NCBI GenBank assembly: GCA_965530755.1
Contig: CBESNA010000018.1
Location: forward strand, 9,828-73,827
Reading direction: 5' to 3'
From: SZUA-35 sp965530755
GTDB lineage: Bacteria; Actinomycetota; Acidimicrobiia; Acidimicrobiales; SZUA-35
Length of the DNA stretch: 64,000 bases
This document shows positions 42,514 through 51,280 of this stretch, piece after piece. The stretch's first letter is position 1, and every line of letters starts with the position of its first letter. The translations under genes and the position numbers were made by a program. The notes beneath the pieces are model-generated. The model was not told the origin of the DNA and did no database searches. It saw only the letters and a program-made list of their open reading frames with translations.

Positions 42514-43191
42514 ATGTCCGAGTCTTTCCTGATCTTCCCCAACCCGCCTCCGGCCGACCTCGTTCGGACACTCGACCTCGCCGGCCATGCGTGGTCAGCC
42601 GTTGTCGGCGTTGACCACATCTCGGCCACCGAGCCGCAGGAAGGCTGGTCTGGAGCAATCGTGGTTGCCGACGAGGACCCGACCACCGCCTGGGCGGTGT
42701 GTCGGGAGCTTCGCAAACGTGACGTCCCGATCGAACCGCTGCTACTGCTCGTCTCGGGTGCTCAGATGGACGAACTCGACGCCCGCGACGAGTTCTACGA
42801 CGACTTCCTCATCACCCCGTTTCATCCCCGCGAGCTCGAAGCCAGGCTGAAGCACCTCTTGTGGCGGGTCGGCCGAGGGGTCCGACCCGAGATGATCGAG
42901 TACGGACCCCTCTCGCTGAATCTCGAGACCTACCAAGCCCAAATTTCCGGGCACCCGCTCGATCTCACCTACATGGAGTACGAGCTGCTCAAGTTTCTCG
43001 CCAGCCATCCCGGCAAGGTCTTCACCCGCGAGGTACTCCTCAATCGGGTGTGGGGATACGAGTACTACGGCGGGGCCCGAACGGTCGACGTCCACGTTCG
43101 ACGCCTGCGGTCCAAGCTCGGCGAAGAGCACTCGCACATGATCCAAACGCTGCGCTCGGTCGGTTACAAGCTCGGCCAGTCGCGCTGGTGA
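42514..43191 (+). CDS. OmpR/PhoB-family winged-helix regulator, GlnR-like
   Basis: 225 aa. The C-terminal winged helix is clear: LTYMEYELLKFLASHPGKVFTREVLLNRVWGYEYYGGARTVDVHVRRLRSKL. The N-terminal receiver-like half is divergent, without an obvious acidic pair and phospho-Asp in usual positions, as in atypical regulators such as GlnR. Two bases downstream of glnA and no kinase gene nearby. A nitrogen-regulator role is inferred from context; the specific GlnR assignment needs phylogeny. Confidence 0.78.
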   Translation: MSESFLIFPNPPPADLVRTLDLAGHAWSAVVGVDHISATEPQEGWSGAIVVADEDPTTAWAVCRELRKRDVPIEPLLLLVSGAQMDELDARDEFYDDFLITPFHPRELEARLKHLLWRVGRGVRPEMIEYGPLSLNLETYQAQISGHPLDLTYMEYELLKFLASHPGKVFTREVLLNRVWGYEYYGGARTVDVHVRRLRSKLGEEHSHMIQTLRSVGYKLGQSRW

Positions 43192-43508
43192 CCTTCTCCG
43201 ACTGACCGGCGGTTCTGGACGATGGTCGTGCCTCGCTGCGGCGGCCTTCAGCCGAGTCCTCGCTCCGCACGCCATCGTCCACCACCGCCTGAGTGGTGAG
43301 CCACCAGCACAACGGCCGCGCTGCACCCGCCTCGCTTGAAGGCACAGGCCACCAGCGTGTCGACCGTTTGCCGCATGTTCGCTCGGGCCCAAGACGCCCG
43401 CGCGGGAGCGGAGAAGCCGGTTGGTGGGAGTGTCTCCGGAGCGAGGACTCGGCTGAAGGCCGTCGCAGCTCGGGAGAGCACGCACACCAACCGGCGGCGC
43501 GAGATGGA
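43192..43508. repeat. Non-coding stretch with a long inverted repeat
   Basis: This 317-bp gap contains no supported gene. It holds a perfect 25-bp inverted repeat, arms 43243-43267 and 43437-43461, extending to 31 bp with one mismatch (43237-43267 and 43437-43467), separated by 169 bp. Its origin is unclear: a non-autonomous element, a convergent terminator or a gene remnant are all possible. Confidence 0.65.
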
Positions 43509-45329
43509 CTACTTGACGTACAGCGCTTCGATCTCCGCTTCGAAGATCGAGTTCACGCCGCGACGCTTCAACTTCGACGTCGGGGTGAGCAGCGCCGAGT
43601 CCGGCATCCACTCCTCGCCAAGGATCTTGACCTTCTTGACCGATTCGGCGCCGTTGAATCCCGACATCACCTCGGCGAGGCCGGCCTCGATCTCGGCGAC
43701 GACCTCGGGGTTCTCCGCTAGTGCCAGCATCGAAGCCTGGTCTCCTTCGAGTCCGTGGGCGGCGGCCCAGGCCCCGGCCGCGTCTGGGTCGAGCACGACG
43801 AGGGCGGAGACGAACGGTCGCTTCTCACCGATGGCACACGCCTGACCGACGAGCGGGATCATCTTGAGGGCACCCTCGAGATTGGCCGGGCTGATGTTCT
43901 TGCCGCCGGCGGTGATGATGAGTTCCTTCTTGCGATCGACGATCTTGAGATAACCGTCGTCGTCGATCTCGCCAATGTCGCCGGTGTGGATCCAACCCTC
44001 GGCATCTCTGGTCTCTGCGGTCTTGTCCGGCAAGCCGAGGTAACCCTCGAACATGTTGCCACCCCGGGCGAGCACCTCACCGTCGTCTGCCAGTTTCATC
44101 TCGACACCAGCCGCTGCCTGGCCGACGTAGCCGGCTTTCGCCGCATTCGACCAGCTGAGCACTGCGGTGGTCTCCGACATGCCGTAACCCTCGGTCAGCG
44201 GGACCCCGATGGCCCGGAACCACGAAAGGATCTCTGCCGGGATCGGCGCCGCACCACTGATACAGATCAGCGCTTCATCGAGTCCGACGAGCGGCCGCAC
44301 CTGACTGAAGGCAACGGCGTCGAGGAAGTTCCAGGTCTCGATCTCTTCGTCGGTGGCCGTACCTGCGGTCATCTTCTCCATGATCGGGAGGGCTGCGGCG
44401 ACGGCGTCGTTGAAGGGGCCGGCCTTCTCCGGATCTGCGCTGAGCACGGCGTTCACACCGGCATAGATCTTTTCCCAGACTCGGGGAACTCCGATGAAGA
44501 CGTGCGGGTGGACTTCAGCGGCATACGCCGCGACCTGCGCGGTGACGGGGCAGCAGGTGACTTCGGTGGCAAAATCGACCATGTAGTAGTGGCCGAGGAG
44601 CCGTTCCATGATGTGTGCCATCGGCAAATAGGACACGTGGCGCTTGCCGGCGAAATCGTCGATGTCGGTCTGCTCTCGCATGCTCTGGCCGACCGACTCG
44701 AGGGTCCAACAGATGTTGTAGTGCGACAGCATCACACCCTTGGGGTCGCCCGTGGTGCCCGAGGTGTAGATGATCGTGGCCAGATCCTTGGGATCGGCGG
44801 CCTCGGCGGCCGCCTCCAGGTTGGCCGGCTCACGGACGATGAGGTCTGCGTAGCGGATGACGTCGTCGCCGACGGTCTCGTCCGGATCGATGATGACCAT
44901 GTGCTCGATCGTCTCGAGCTGGGGCTTGACCTTCAGGAACCGCTCGAGAAAGTCCGAGTTCTCGACGACGGCGACCTTGGCCCCGCAGTTGTTGACCAGG
45001 TACTCGATCTGGTTCGGAGCCGAGGAGTTGTAGATCGACACTGGCGTCGCGCCGCAGAACAACACGGCGAGGTCGAGCGCATGGAATTCCTGGCGATTCG
45101 CGAGCATCAGGACAACCCGATCACCCTTCCCGACGCCGAGGTCACGTAGGGCGGTGACCAGACGTGCGGTGTGGTCTGCCACTTCGGCCAGCGTGAGGGA
45201 CTCCCAACTCCCGTCGCTGCCCTTCCATTTCAGGACTGTGGTGTCTGGTCGAGCGGCGAGATTGGCGAGGAAACGCTTCGGAACATTCTGTTCTTCGATG
45301 CGCTGATCGAGTTCGGCTGAAGTGGTCAT
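43509..45329 (-). CDS. Long-chain acyl-CoA synthetase (AMP-binding)
   Basis: 606 aa from ATG 45329 (MTTSAELDQRIEEQNVPKRF). AMP-binding motif IIYTSGTTGDPKGVMLSHYN, GYGMSETTAV, GWIHTGDIGEIDDDGYLKIVDRKKELIITAGGKNISP and final KRRGVNSIFEAEIEALY. It activates fatty acids to acyl-CoA via acyl-AMP. The family is the FadD15-like long-chain branch by length and motif context. It lies between GlnR-like and glutamate dehydrogenase genes but has no obvious link to nitrogen. Confidence 0.93.
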   Translation of the reverse strand: MTTSAELDQRIEEQNVPKRFLANLAARPDTTVLKWKGSDGSWESLTLAEVADHTARLVTALRDLGVGKGDRVVLMLANRQEFHALDLAVLFCGATPVSIYNSSAPNQIEYLVNNCGAKVAVVENSDFLERFLKVKPQLETIEHMVIIDPDETVGDDVIRYADLIVREPANLEAAAEAADPKDLATIIYTSGTTGDPKGVMLSHYNICWTLESVGQSMREQTDIDDFAGKRHVSYLPMAHIMERLLGHYYMVDFATEVTCCPVTAQVAAYAAEVHPHVFIGVPRVWEKIYAGVNAVLSADPEKAGPFNDAVAAALPIMEKMTAGTATDEEIETWNFLDAVAFSQVRPLVGLDEALICISGAAPIPAEILSWFRAIGVPLTEGYGMSETTAVLSWSNAAKAGYVGQAAAGVEMKLADDGEVLARGGNMFEGYLGLPDKTAETRDAEGWIHTGDIGEIDDDGYLKIVDRKKELIITAGGKNISPANLEGALKMIPLVGQACAIGEKRPFVSALVVLDPDAAGAWAAAHGLEGDQASMLALAENPEVVAEIEAGLAEVMSGFNGAESVKKVKILGEEWMPDSALLTPTSKLKRRGVNSIFEAEIEALYVK

Positions 45330-45360
45330 CGGACCAGTGTGGCAGACCGTCAAAGAAGAT

Positions 45361-46641
45361 TCACGGGAAGATTCCCCGCAGGAGGTACACCTCTTGGAGA
45401 CGTCGGAGCGAAACGGCGTAGGCAGCTTCTCGACGCGAGCATCCGAGCTCCTCCATGGCCGCCACCACCTTGTCGCTTGCTTCCCACAGCAGCTGCCGGA
45501 GCCGGTCGTCGACTTCGGCCGCCGTCCACCGTGATCCAGCCTTGTTCTGCAGCCACTCGCAGTAGGACACGATCACACCGCCGGCGTTGGCCAGGATGTC
45601 CGGAATGACATCGATACCTCGCTCGGCGAAGATCGTCTCGGCCTCGGATGTGGTTGGCCCGTTCGCAGCTTCGATGACCAGTCTGGCCCTCATCCGGCGT
45701 GCACGATCCGCTGTCAATTGGTTCTCGAGTGCAGCAGGCACGAAGACGTCGACGTCGGCCGAGAACAGCTCCTCGGTCGGGATCGCCGTCACCGAGGCGT
45801 GGACGTCATCGAATCCAGCGACGCCTCCGTGTTCGCTGACCCACGTCCAGAGTGCTTCGACGTCGAGACCGGTCGAATCGGAAATCGTGCCGGTCTGGTC
45901 ACCGACCGCAACGATCCGACAGCCGGCCTCGGCCGCGAGACGAGCGAAATGTCCACCGACGTTGCCGAAGCCCTGCACGGCAATGCTGAGGTCGTCGAGT
46001 CGCTGATCGACCTCGCCGCACCAGTGGCGAAGCACGTAGAGCACGCCCTGGCCTGTCGCCGCAGCGCGTCCCAGTGAGCCGCCGGTCGCCAGCGACTTGC
46101 CCGTCACCACGCCCCGCACCATCTGCCGATTCCCCGGCCCGGCGAGGTTCGTGAAAGTGTCCATGATCCAGTCCATCATCTGGCTTGTAGTGCCGACATC
46201 GGGAGCAGGGATGTCGTGATCCGGACCGATGTTGCTCCCCAGCGCATGCGTGAATCGCCGAACGAGCCGCTGCATTTCGTCAGCGGAGTACTGCCGCGGA
46301 TCGATCGTGACTCCTCCCTTCGCACCGCCGAACGGGAGTCCGACGAGCGAACACTTGAAGGTCATCCATGCCGCGAGAGCACTGACCTCGTCGAGATCCA
46401 CATCCGGGTGGAAGCGAATGCCGCCCTTGAACGGGCCGAGGATGTTGTTGTGCTGGATGCGGTAGCCGCGGAAGACCCGCCAGGTGCCATCGTCGAGCTG
46501 TACCGGGAAGTTGACGATCACTTCGTTCTTCGGGTAGCTGAGGATCTCCCGGTAGCGCTCCTCCATCCCGATCAGTTCCGCGGCTCGCTGGAACTGCTCG
46601 ACAGCCGTCTCGTGCAAACTTCGTTGCCGACGTGCGTCCAT
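45361..46641 (-). CDS. gdhA: Glutamate dehydrogenase (Glu/Leu/Phe/Val family)
   Basis: 426 aa from ATG 46641 (MDARRQRSLHETAVEQF), 9 bases after AAAGGA; a start at 46668 would put the RBS inside the gene. Landmarks: GPFKGGIRFHPDVDLDEV, MTFKCSLVGLPFGGAKGGV (catalytic Lys), APDVGTTSQMMDWIMDT, TGQGVLYVLRHW, VQGFGNVGGHFARLAAEAG (Rossmann), PAALENQLTADRA. It interconverts glutamate and 2-oxoglutarate plus ammonia, linking to the glutamine synthetases nearby. Confidence 0.94.
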   Translation of the reverse strand: MDARRQRSLHETAVEQFQRAAELIGMEERYREILSYPKNEVIVNFPVQLDDGTWRVFRGYRIQHNNILGPFKGGIRFHPDVDLDEVSALAAWMTFKCSLVGLPFGGAKGGVTIDPRQYSADEMQRLVRRFTHALGSNIGPDHDIPAPDVGTTSQMMDWIMDTFTNLAGPGNRQMVRGVVTGKSLATGGSLGRAAATGQGVLYVLRHWCGEVDQRLDDLSIAVQGFGNVGGHFARLAAEAGCRIVAVGDQTGTISDSTGLDVEALWTWVSEHGGVAGFDDVHASVTAIPTEELFSADVDVFVPAALENQLTADRARRMRARLVIEAANGPTTSEAETIFAERGIDVIPDILANAGGVIVSYCEWLQNKAGSRWTAAEVDDRLRQLLWEASDKVVAAMEELGCSRREAAYAVSLRRLQEVYLLRGIFP

Positions 46642-46789
46642 GTAGGGGTTTCCTTTCGACGGCGTCATTGGCGTCGAATCAGCCGAGTTTCGACCGATGG
46701 TGTTCAGCCGGCATCGCGCAGGCCCGAAGCAAGCGTAGAGAACGCGAGGCTGCTGCGTGAGGTTCGATCGGACCAATCCGAGCAGGATT

Positions 46790-46805
46790 CTCGCTCAAGA
46801 GCGAG
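46790..46805 (-). terminator. Possible hairpin after serS
   Basis: CTCGCT (46790-46795), 4-base loop, AGCGAG (46800-46805), 4 bp past the serS stop. A short stem without a T-run; weak. Confidence 0.35.
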
Positions 46806-46809
46806 CCGA

Positions 46810-48063
46810 TCAGCGGGGAACGATGGCTTCGAGCCCACCACAGAAGGGGCGGACGACCTCGGGGATCGAGACCGTCCCGTCCGCGTTCTGGTGGTTCTCG
46901 AAGATCGCGAGCAGCGTCCGTCCGATGGCGCAGGCGGTGCCGTTGAGCGTGTGCAGCGGCCGGCTGCCGCTCTCGTCCTTGACTCTGGTCCCCATGCGCC
47001 TGGCCGAGTAGTCGGTGTAGTTCGAGCAGCTGGTGACCTCGCGGTACGCCTGCTGGCTCGGGATCCAGGCCTCGATGTCGTACTTCTTCGCGGCCGCGTT
47101 TCCGAGATCGCCGGCCGCCACGGTGATGACGCGGTGGGGGATCTCCAGCTCGGTGAAAATCTCCTCTTCGAGGCTGCGGAGCAACTCGAACTCGTCCCAC
47201 GACCGATCGGGATGGGCGTAGATGAACATCTCGACCTTGTCGAACTGGTGGACTCTGAACAGACCGGCGGTGTCCTTGCCGTAGGTGCCGGCTTCACGTC
47301 GGAAGCAGCTGGAGTACCCGACATAGCGCATCGGGAGTTCTTCGGCGCCGAGACGCTCCGTCCGATGCAGACCAGCCAGTCCCACCTCACTGGTGCCGAC
47401 CAGGAACAGCTCGTCTTTTTCGAGTTCATACACCTGGTTGCGATCGGCGGGGAAGAACCCGGCGTCGATCATCATGTCTTCGCGAACGAGCACGGGCACG
47501 ACGGCAGGGACAAAGTCGTGACCCATGAGTTTGCTCATCGTGTACTGCACCAACGCGAACTGGAGGCGCACGGCGTCGCCCAGGATGTATGCGAACCGGC
47601 TGCCGGACATGCGGACGGCACGGTCGGTGTCGACGATGCCGAGGTGAACCCCGATCTCGGCGTGATCCATCGGCGGAGGAGCTGACTGCTCGCCCCATTC
47701 CTTCTCGACGCGGAAGTTCTCTTCGCCGCCGTCCGGGACGCTGGGGTGCGCTGGGTTCGGCAGCGGAAGGGTCATCTCATCGAGCGCTGCATCGAGTTCG
47801 TTGAACTCGGATTCGAGCGTGGCCAGTTGATCCTTGAGTGCCTTCGCCGCTTCCTTCTTGGCCTCCCGCTCCTCTGGCGCGGACCTGCCGATCTCCTTGG
47901 AGGCGGCGTTGGCCTCGGCCCGCAGGTTCTCGACGGCGGCGAGCGACTCGCGTCGATCTCCCTCAGTCGAGAGGACCGCGTCGATCATCTCGGTCGTTGC
48001 CCCCTTGCGGATGACTCCGGATCGGTAGTCCTCTTCTTCGCGCAGGCGCCGTAGATCGATCAC
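46810..48063 (-). CDS. serS: Seryl-tRNA synthetase
   Basis: 417 aa. N-terminal coiled-coil tRNA-binding arm (residues about 25-100, with AVENLRAEANAASKEIG and KDQLATLESEFNELDAAL) and class II core with VPVLVREDMMIDAGFFP, YVGYSSCFRREAG, GLFRVHQFDKVEMFIYA, VTSCSNYTDYSARRMGTR, TLNGTACAIGRTLLAIFEN. It charges tRNA-Ser and also tRNA-Sec, so it feeds the SelA step of the selenocysteine pathway encoded elsewhere in this window. Confidence 0.97.
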   Translation of the reverse strand: MIDLRRLREEEDYRSGVIRKGATTEMIDAVLSTEGDRRESLAAVENLRAEANAASKEIGRSAPEEREAKKEAAKALKDQLATLESEFNELDAALDEMTLPLPNPAHPSVPDGGEENFRVEKEWGEQSAPPPMDHAEIGVHLGIVDTDRAVRMSGSRFAYILGDAVRLQFALVQYTMSKLMGHDFVPAVVPVLVREDMMIDAGFFPADRNQVYELEKDELFLVGTSEVGLAGLHRTERLGAEELPMRYVGYSSCFRREAGTYGKDTAGLFRVHQFDKVEMFIYAHPDRSWDEFELLRSLEEEIFTELEIPHRVITVAAGDLGNAAAKKYDIEAWIPSQQAYREVTSCSNYTDYSARRMGTRVKDESGSRPLHTLNGTACAIGRTLLAIFENHQNADGTVSIPEVVRPFCGGLEAIVPR

Positions 48064-48077
48064 GGGCGCAAAGGTAG

Positions 48078-48098
48078 CGCCGACCGGAAGCGTCGGCG
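48078..48098 (-). terminator. Hairpin between a small-protein gene and serS
   Basis: CGCCGAC (48078-48084), 7-base loop, GTCGGCG (48092-48098): a perfect 7-bp stem upstream of serS and downstream of the 52-aa gene. It could end the ridA-side transcript or sit in the serS leader. Confidence 0.35.
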
Positions 48099-48121
48099 GT
48101 CCGATTGGTTGCGATACCGAT

Positions 48122-48280
48122 TCAGTAGTTCAACTCGATGAGCTCGCTACCGGGGTGCTCAGCATCAGCATTGGACTTCATGGCGAAACCCATGATGCCG
48201 GACACCACCGCCATCGTCATCAGAAACCCAACGGGGATGACGACCAGAATGACGACGGCGAGGATGATGGCTCCGATCAT
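48122..48280 (-). CDS. Small membrane protein, 52 aa
   Basis: A 53-codon frame (ATG 48280 to TGA 48122): MIGAIILAVVILVVIPVGFL continues as one or two close hydrophobic helices to residue 33, then a short polar tail SNADAEHPGSELIELNY. It lies 9 bp downstream of ridA on the same strand. Clean hydrophobic core and acidic tail support a real gene; no family recognised. Confidence 0.6.
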   Translation of the reverse strand: MIGAIILAVVILVVIPVGFLMTMAVVSGIMGFAMKSNADAEHPGSELIELNY

Positions 48281-48289
48281 CGCCCGAGC

Positions 48290-48667
48290 CTAACCGACAT
48301 AGCACCAGGCCTCGATCTCGACCTGCGCCCCGACCGGCAGCGCACGAACGGCGACAGCTGACCGGGCCGGCCGATGGTCACCGAACTCATCGACGTAGAC
48401 CCGGTTCATCTCCGCATAGTCGGCCATGTCGACGAGGAAGACCGTGGTCTTGGTGACCGAGTCGAGCGTCGCTCCCTCGGCTTCGAGCAGTCCACGGAGA
48501 TTGGCGAATGCCTGGCGAAGCTCCGCCTCCAGCCCACCGGCGACAATGGCGCCATCGGCGATGCCGACCTGGCCAGAGCAGACCAGCCACGGCCCGGCCT
48601 TCACGAGGGGCGTATAGGGGCCGACCGGCTTCACGGGACCATTCGCAGCGTTTCCTGGTTGTGCCAT
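48290..48667 (-). CDS. ridA: RidA family deaminase
   Basis: 125 aa from ATG 48667 (MAQPGNAANGPVKPVGPYTPL). Family segments: GPYTPLVKAGPWLVCSGQVG, the central QAFANLRGLLEAEGATLDSVTKTTVFLVDM, and RSAVAVRALPVGAQVEIEAWCYV, with the conserved Arg of the active site. RidA hydrolyses reactive enamine/imine products of PLP enzymes. It follows the 2Fe-2S fusion gene by 2 bp, so the two are co-transcribed. Confidence 0.9.
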   Translation of the reverse strand: MAQPGNAANGPVKPVGPYTPLVKAGPWLVCSGQVGIADGAIVAGGLEAELRQAFANLRGLLEAEGATLDSVTKTTVFLVDMADYAEMNRVYVDEFGDHRPARSAVAVRALPVGAQVEIEAWCYVG

Positions 48668-48669
48668 GG

Positions 48670-50301
48670 CTAGATGATGGCACCGACCGGCCAGTCGGGG
48701 CGACAGCCTGACCGGAGCCACCCAGCGGCAGCGACCGCGACGAACACGGCGTCCGAGCCGTTCACAGCCGGACGTTCCTCTGGAACGAGGTGAATCGTGA
48801 TCGGTGGCATGTCCACGGCTCGAAGGATGCCGAAGCTCCGGATGGTGAGGTCGTGGACTTCTCCTTCGTCGTCGACGGCGAGCGCCTCACTGGTCAACCA
48901 CGACAACGCCATGTGGACGGCGCCGATGCAATACGAACGAAGCACGACCTCGTCCAGGATCTCCCCGCATCGAAGGGTGACCGTGATGCCGGATTCGTCG
49001 ATGACAGCTTCCGCAACGGCGCCGTCTGGGGAGGTGACGGGACCGGCGACACCCGTGGCGCCGGTCAGCAGGATGACGGCCTCCGCCCAGCCCGCGGCGC
49101 GGAGATCGATCGAGGTCGGCGGCCCGAACACACTGCGTTCCTCGACGGTCAAACCCGGAGCGACAGCGGCGATGGCGTCGCGCACACCCGGCGTGCGGAC
49201 GACACGGATGATCCCCGTCCCGTCCGCCATCGCCCAGCCAGCGACGGGCGGTCGTTTCGGCCCGGATTGCACCGTGAACTCTCGGCTGGCCAAGGCCAGC
49301 ACCGGTCGTCCGTGATCTTCTGCGAGTCGTCTGGCGATCTCCGGGACAGGACTCGCCGACTTGGCACCGAACGCGCCACCGTTGGCAACAGGATCGGCCG
49401 GGTCGCCGCCGGGCGTGCACCACGACGCGTCGGTCTCGAGGTACGCCGGCTCGACCCAGGTGGTTCGGAGTGTCACTGCCTCGGACGGGCGTCCGTCGGG
49501 GATGTCGAGCGGCCACGTGTGCTCCATGGTGGTTCGACGACCCTGCACCTTGTGTGCTGCGGCTCTGGCTTCGGCGATCGTGGCGCCGATGACCCACGTA
49601 CCGTCGGCGCCGGGTACAGCCACGATGGCGTCGTCAGGAGCGGTGTCGACGGCGAAACCACCACGGCCGAGCGCGACATCGGGGTCGACGCGTTGAGCGA
49701 CGCGACCCTCGAGCCCGGCACGGCGCGACGCCGCCTCCAAGTCTCGTGATGCCATAGCGCGCGATGCCAGATCTCGTGATGCGTCACCGCTCGAGGCCCC
49801 GGCCGATCCCATGAGCGTCACGAACGTCTCGGCTGCCTCGACGATCGTGTGCCACCCGGTGCACCGGCAGAGGTGAGCGAGCAGGGCCTGTTCGACGCTG
49901 CCACGATTGAGTTCGGACCTCCGCTCGAGGGCGTCCAGACGAACCACGATGCCCGGCGTGCAAAAGCCACACTGACTACCGCCGGTTACACAGAACGCCT
50001 CGCCCCACGCTGTCCGCCGCTCGGCATCGAGGCCTTCGACGGTGGTGATCGTGCGGCCCTTGACCCGACGAGCCGGCGTCACGCAGGCCACGCGAGGCTG
50101 GCCGTCGACCAACACCGTGCAACACCCGCACTGCCCCTGCGGGCTGCATCCGTCCTTGACCGAATGGTTTCCAGCAGCGCTCAGCACATCGAGCAGGCTC
50201 TGCCCCGCTTCTCGGAACGACACCTCGACCCCATCGACGACCAACTCGACCGTCGCATCGACCTCGGGAGCTGGGGCATCTGGCACAGACGGATCGGACA
50301 C
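48670..50301 (-). CDS. Compact 2Fe-2S / molybdenum-hydroxylase-like fusion protein
   Basis: 543 aa. Residues 1-165 are a complete small subunit of the xanthine dehydrogenase/CO dehydrogenase family: plant-type 2Fe-2S motif (DGCSPQGQCGCCTVLVDG) and second cluster CGFCTPG (Cys111, Cys114) with LCRCTGW (Cys145, Cys147). Residues about 205-370 retain pieces of the large subunit, notably GGAFGAK (308-314) and RPVLALASREFTVQSGPKRPP. The large-subunit part is about half the usual length, so cofactor binding is doubtful. Next is ridA with a 2-bp gap. Confidence 0.75.
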   Translation of the reverse strand: MSDPSVPDAPAPEVDATVELVVDGVEVSFREAGQSLLDVLSAAGNHSVKDGCSPQGQCGCCTVLVDGQPRVACVTPARRVKGRTITTVEGLDAERRTAWGEAFCVTGGSQCGFCTPGIVVRLDALERRSELNRGSVEQALLAHLCRCTGWHTIVEAAETFVTLMGSAGASSGDASRDLASRAMASRDLEAASRRAGLEGRVAQRVDPDVALGRGGFAVDTAPDDAIVAVPGADGTWVIGATIAEARAAAHKVQGRRTTMEHTWPLDIPDGRPSEAVTLRTTWVEPAYLETDASWCTPGGDPADPVANGGAFGAKSASPVPEIARRLAEDHGRPVLALASREFTVQSGPKRPPVAGWAMADGTGIIRVVRTPGVRDAIAAVAPGLTVEERSVFGPPTSIDLRAAGWAEAVILLTGATGVAGPVTSPDGAVAEAVIDESGITVTLRCGEILDEVVLRSYCIGAVHMALSWLTSEALAVDDEGEVHDLTIRSFGILRAVDMPPITIHLVPEERPAVNGSDAVFVAVAAAGWLRSGCRPDWPVGAII

Positions 50302-50325
50302 GGCGCGAGGATACGGTTCGCTGTT

Positions 50326-51243
50326 GTGGCCAGCGCCCGCTCACGACGTGAATTCCTCCGGGACGCCACCGTCACCGGGGCATCTCTGGCGCTGCTCGGC
50401 GCCTGTTCGAACGAGTCGAACTCGCCGGACCTCGAGTTGGTCAGGCTCTTCAGTTCAGACAACGTGATCGTCGCCGATCGCCCGCAACGACTTCCGTTCG
50501 GGTTGGTGGACAACGGTGCTCCGGTCGTCGGAGAAGGAGGCAACGTCGACGTTCGAGTGCTGTTGAACGGCGAAATGATCGACGAGGTCGTCGTACCGTC
50601 GCGACTCGTCACCCACGACCATCCCGACGGCGACGGCACCGCGCCGCACGAACACTCCGACGTCGTTCGCTACTTCCCCCTGCGCACCACCCTGCCCCGG
50701 CCTGGCATCTACGACATCGAAGTCACGATCGGCGACCAGACGATTCTTCTGCCTGTGCAGGCCTTCGATCCGGACGAGGTCGACATCATCGTGCCGGGAG
50801 AGCGGTTCCCCAGCCTGGACACACCGACGCTGGTGCGACCGGGCCCGATGGATCCACTCTGCACGTTGTTCGACGGACCGTGCCCGTTCCACGAGCGCAC
50901 GGTCACCGACGTCCTCCAGGCCGGGGAACCACTCGCGTTCCTGATCGCGACGCCGGCCTTCTGCTCCACGTCGTATTGCGGTCCCGTCCTGGAGACCCTG
51001 ATCGCGTCAGCGGGCAACTTCCCGTCGATTCGAGCCGTTCATCTCGAGGTCTATGAGAACCCACGTGAGGTCGACGGAGACCTCGACGATCCGAACCTGC
51101 GGCCCGTATCGGCGTTTGCCGAACTGGGACTCACGTTCGAGCCCTCGTTGTTCCTCGTGGATCGAGACGGTGTGCTCGTCGATCGCATCGACAACGTGTT
51201 CGACAGCGCCGAACTCGAGTTGGCGCTCGCCGGCATCGCTTGA
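50326..51243 (+). CDS. Tat-exported lipoprotein with thioredoxin-like C-terminal domain
   Basis: 305 aa from GTG 50326. Twin-Arg SRREFLR followed by a hydrophobic stretch and lipobox LLGAC. The middle is a beta-rich domain with HDHPDGDGTAPHEHSD (His-rich) and the C-terminal part reads like a thioredoxin/SCO fold: FLIATPAFCSTSYCGPVLETL, giving CxxxxC plus CGP, then EPSLFLVDRDGVLVDRID. Such proteins handle copper or reduce disulfides outside the membrane. Divergent from the 2Fe-2S gene with 24 bp between. Confidence 0.75.
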   Translation: MASARSRREFLRDATVTGASLALLGACSNESNSPDLELVRLFSSDNVIVADRPQRLPFGLVDNGAPVVGEGGNVDVRVLLNGEMIDEVVVPSRLVTHDHPDGDGTAPHEHSDVVRYFPLRTTLPRPGIYDIEVTIGDQTILLPVQAFDPDEVDIIVPGERFPSLDTPTLVRPGPMDPLCTLFDGPCPFHERTVTDVLQAGEPLAFLIATPAFCSTSYCGPVLETLIASAGNFPSIRAVHLEVYENPREVDGDLDDPNLRPVSAFAELGLTFEPSLFLVDRDGVLVDRIDNVFDSAELELALAGIA

Positions 51244-51280
51244 GTGTCGCGCCGGCGAGTTCCCGATCAGGAGAAGGGGA

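Noticed and set aside
43755..45149. 464-aa open frame on the plus strand
   Set aside because: Antisense to the acyl-CoA synthetase gene, whose AMP-binding motifs are complete.
50938..51000. Cys-rich thioredoxin-like site as a selenoprotein candidate
   Set aside because: The segment FLIATPAFCSTSYCGP has ordinary Cys codons and no in-frame TGA.
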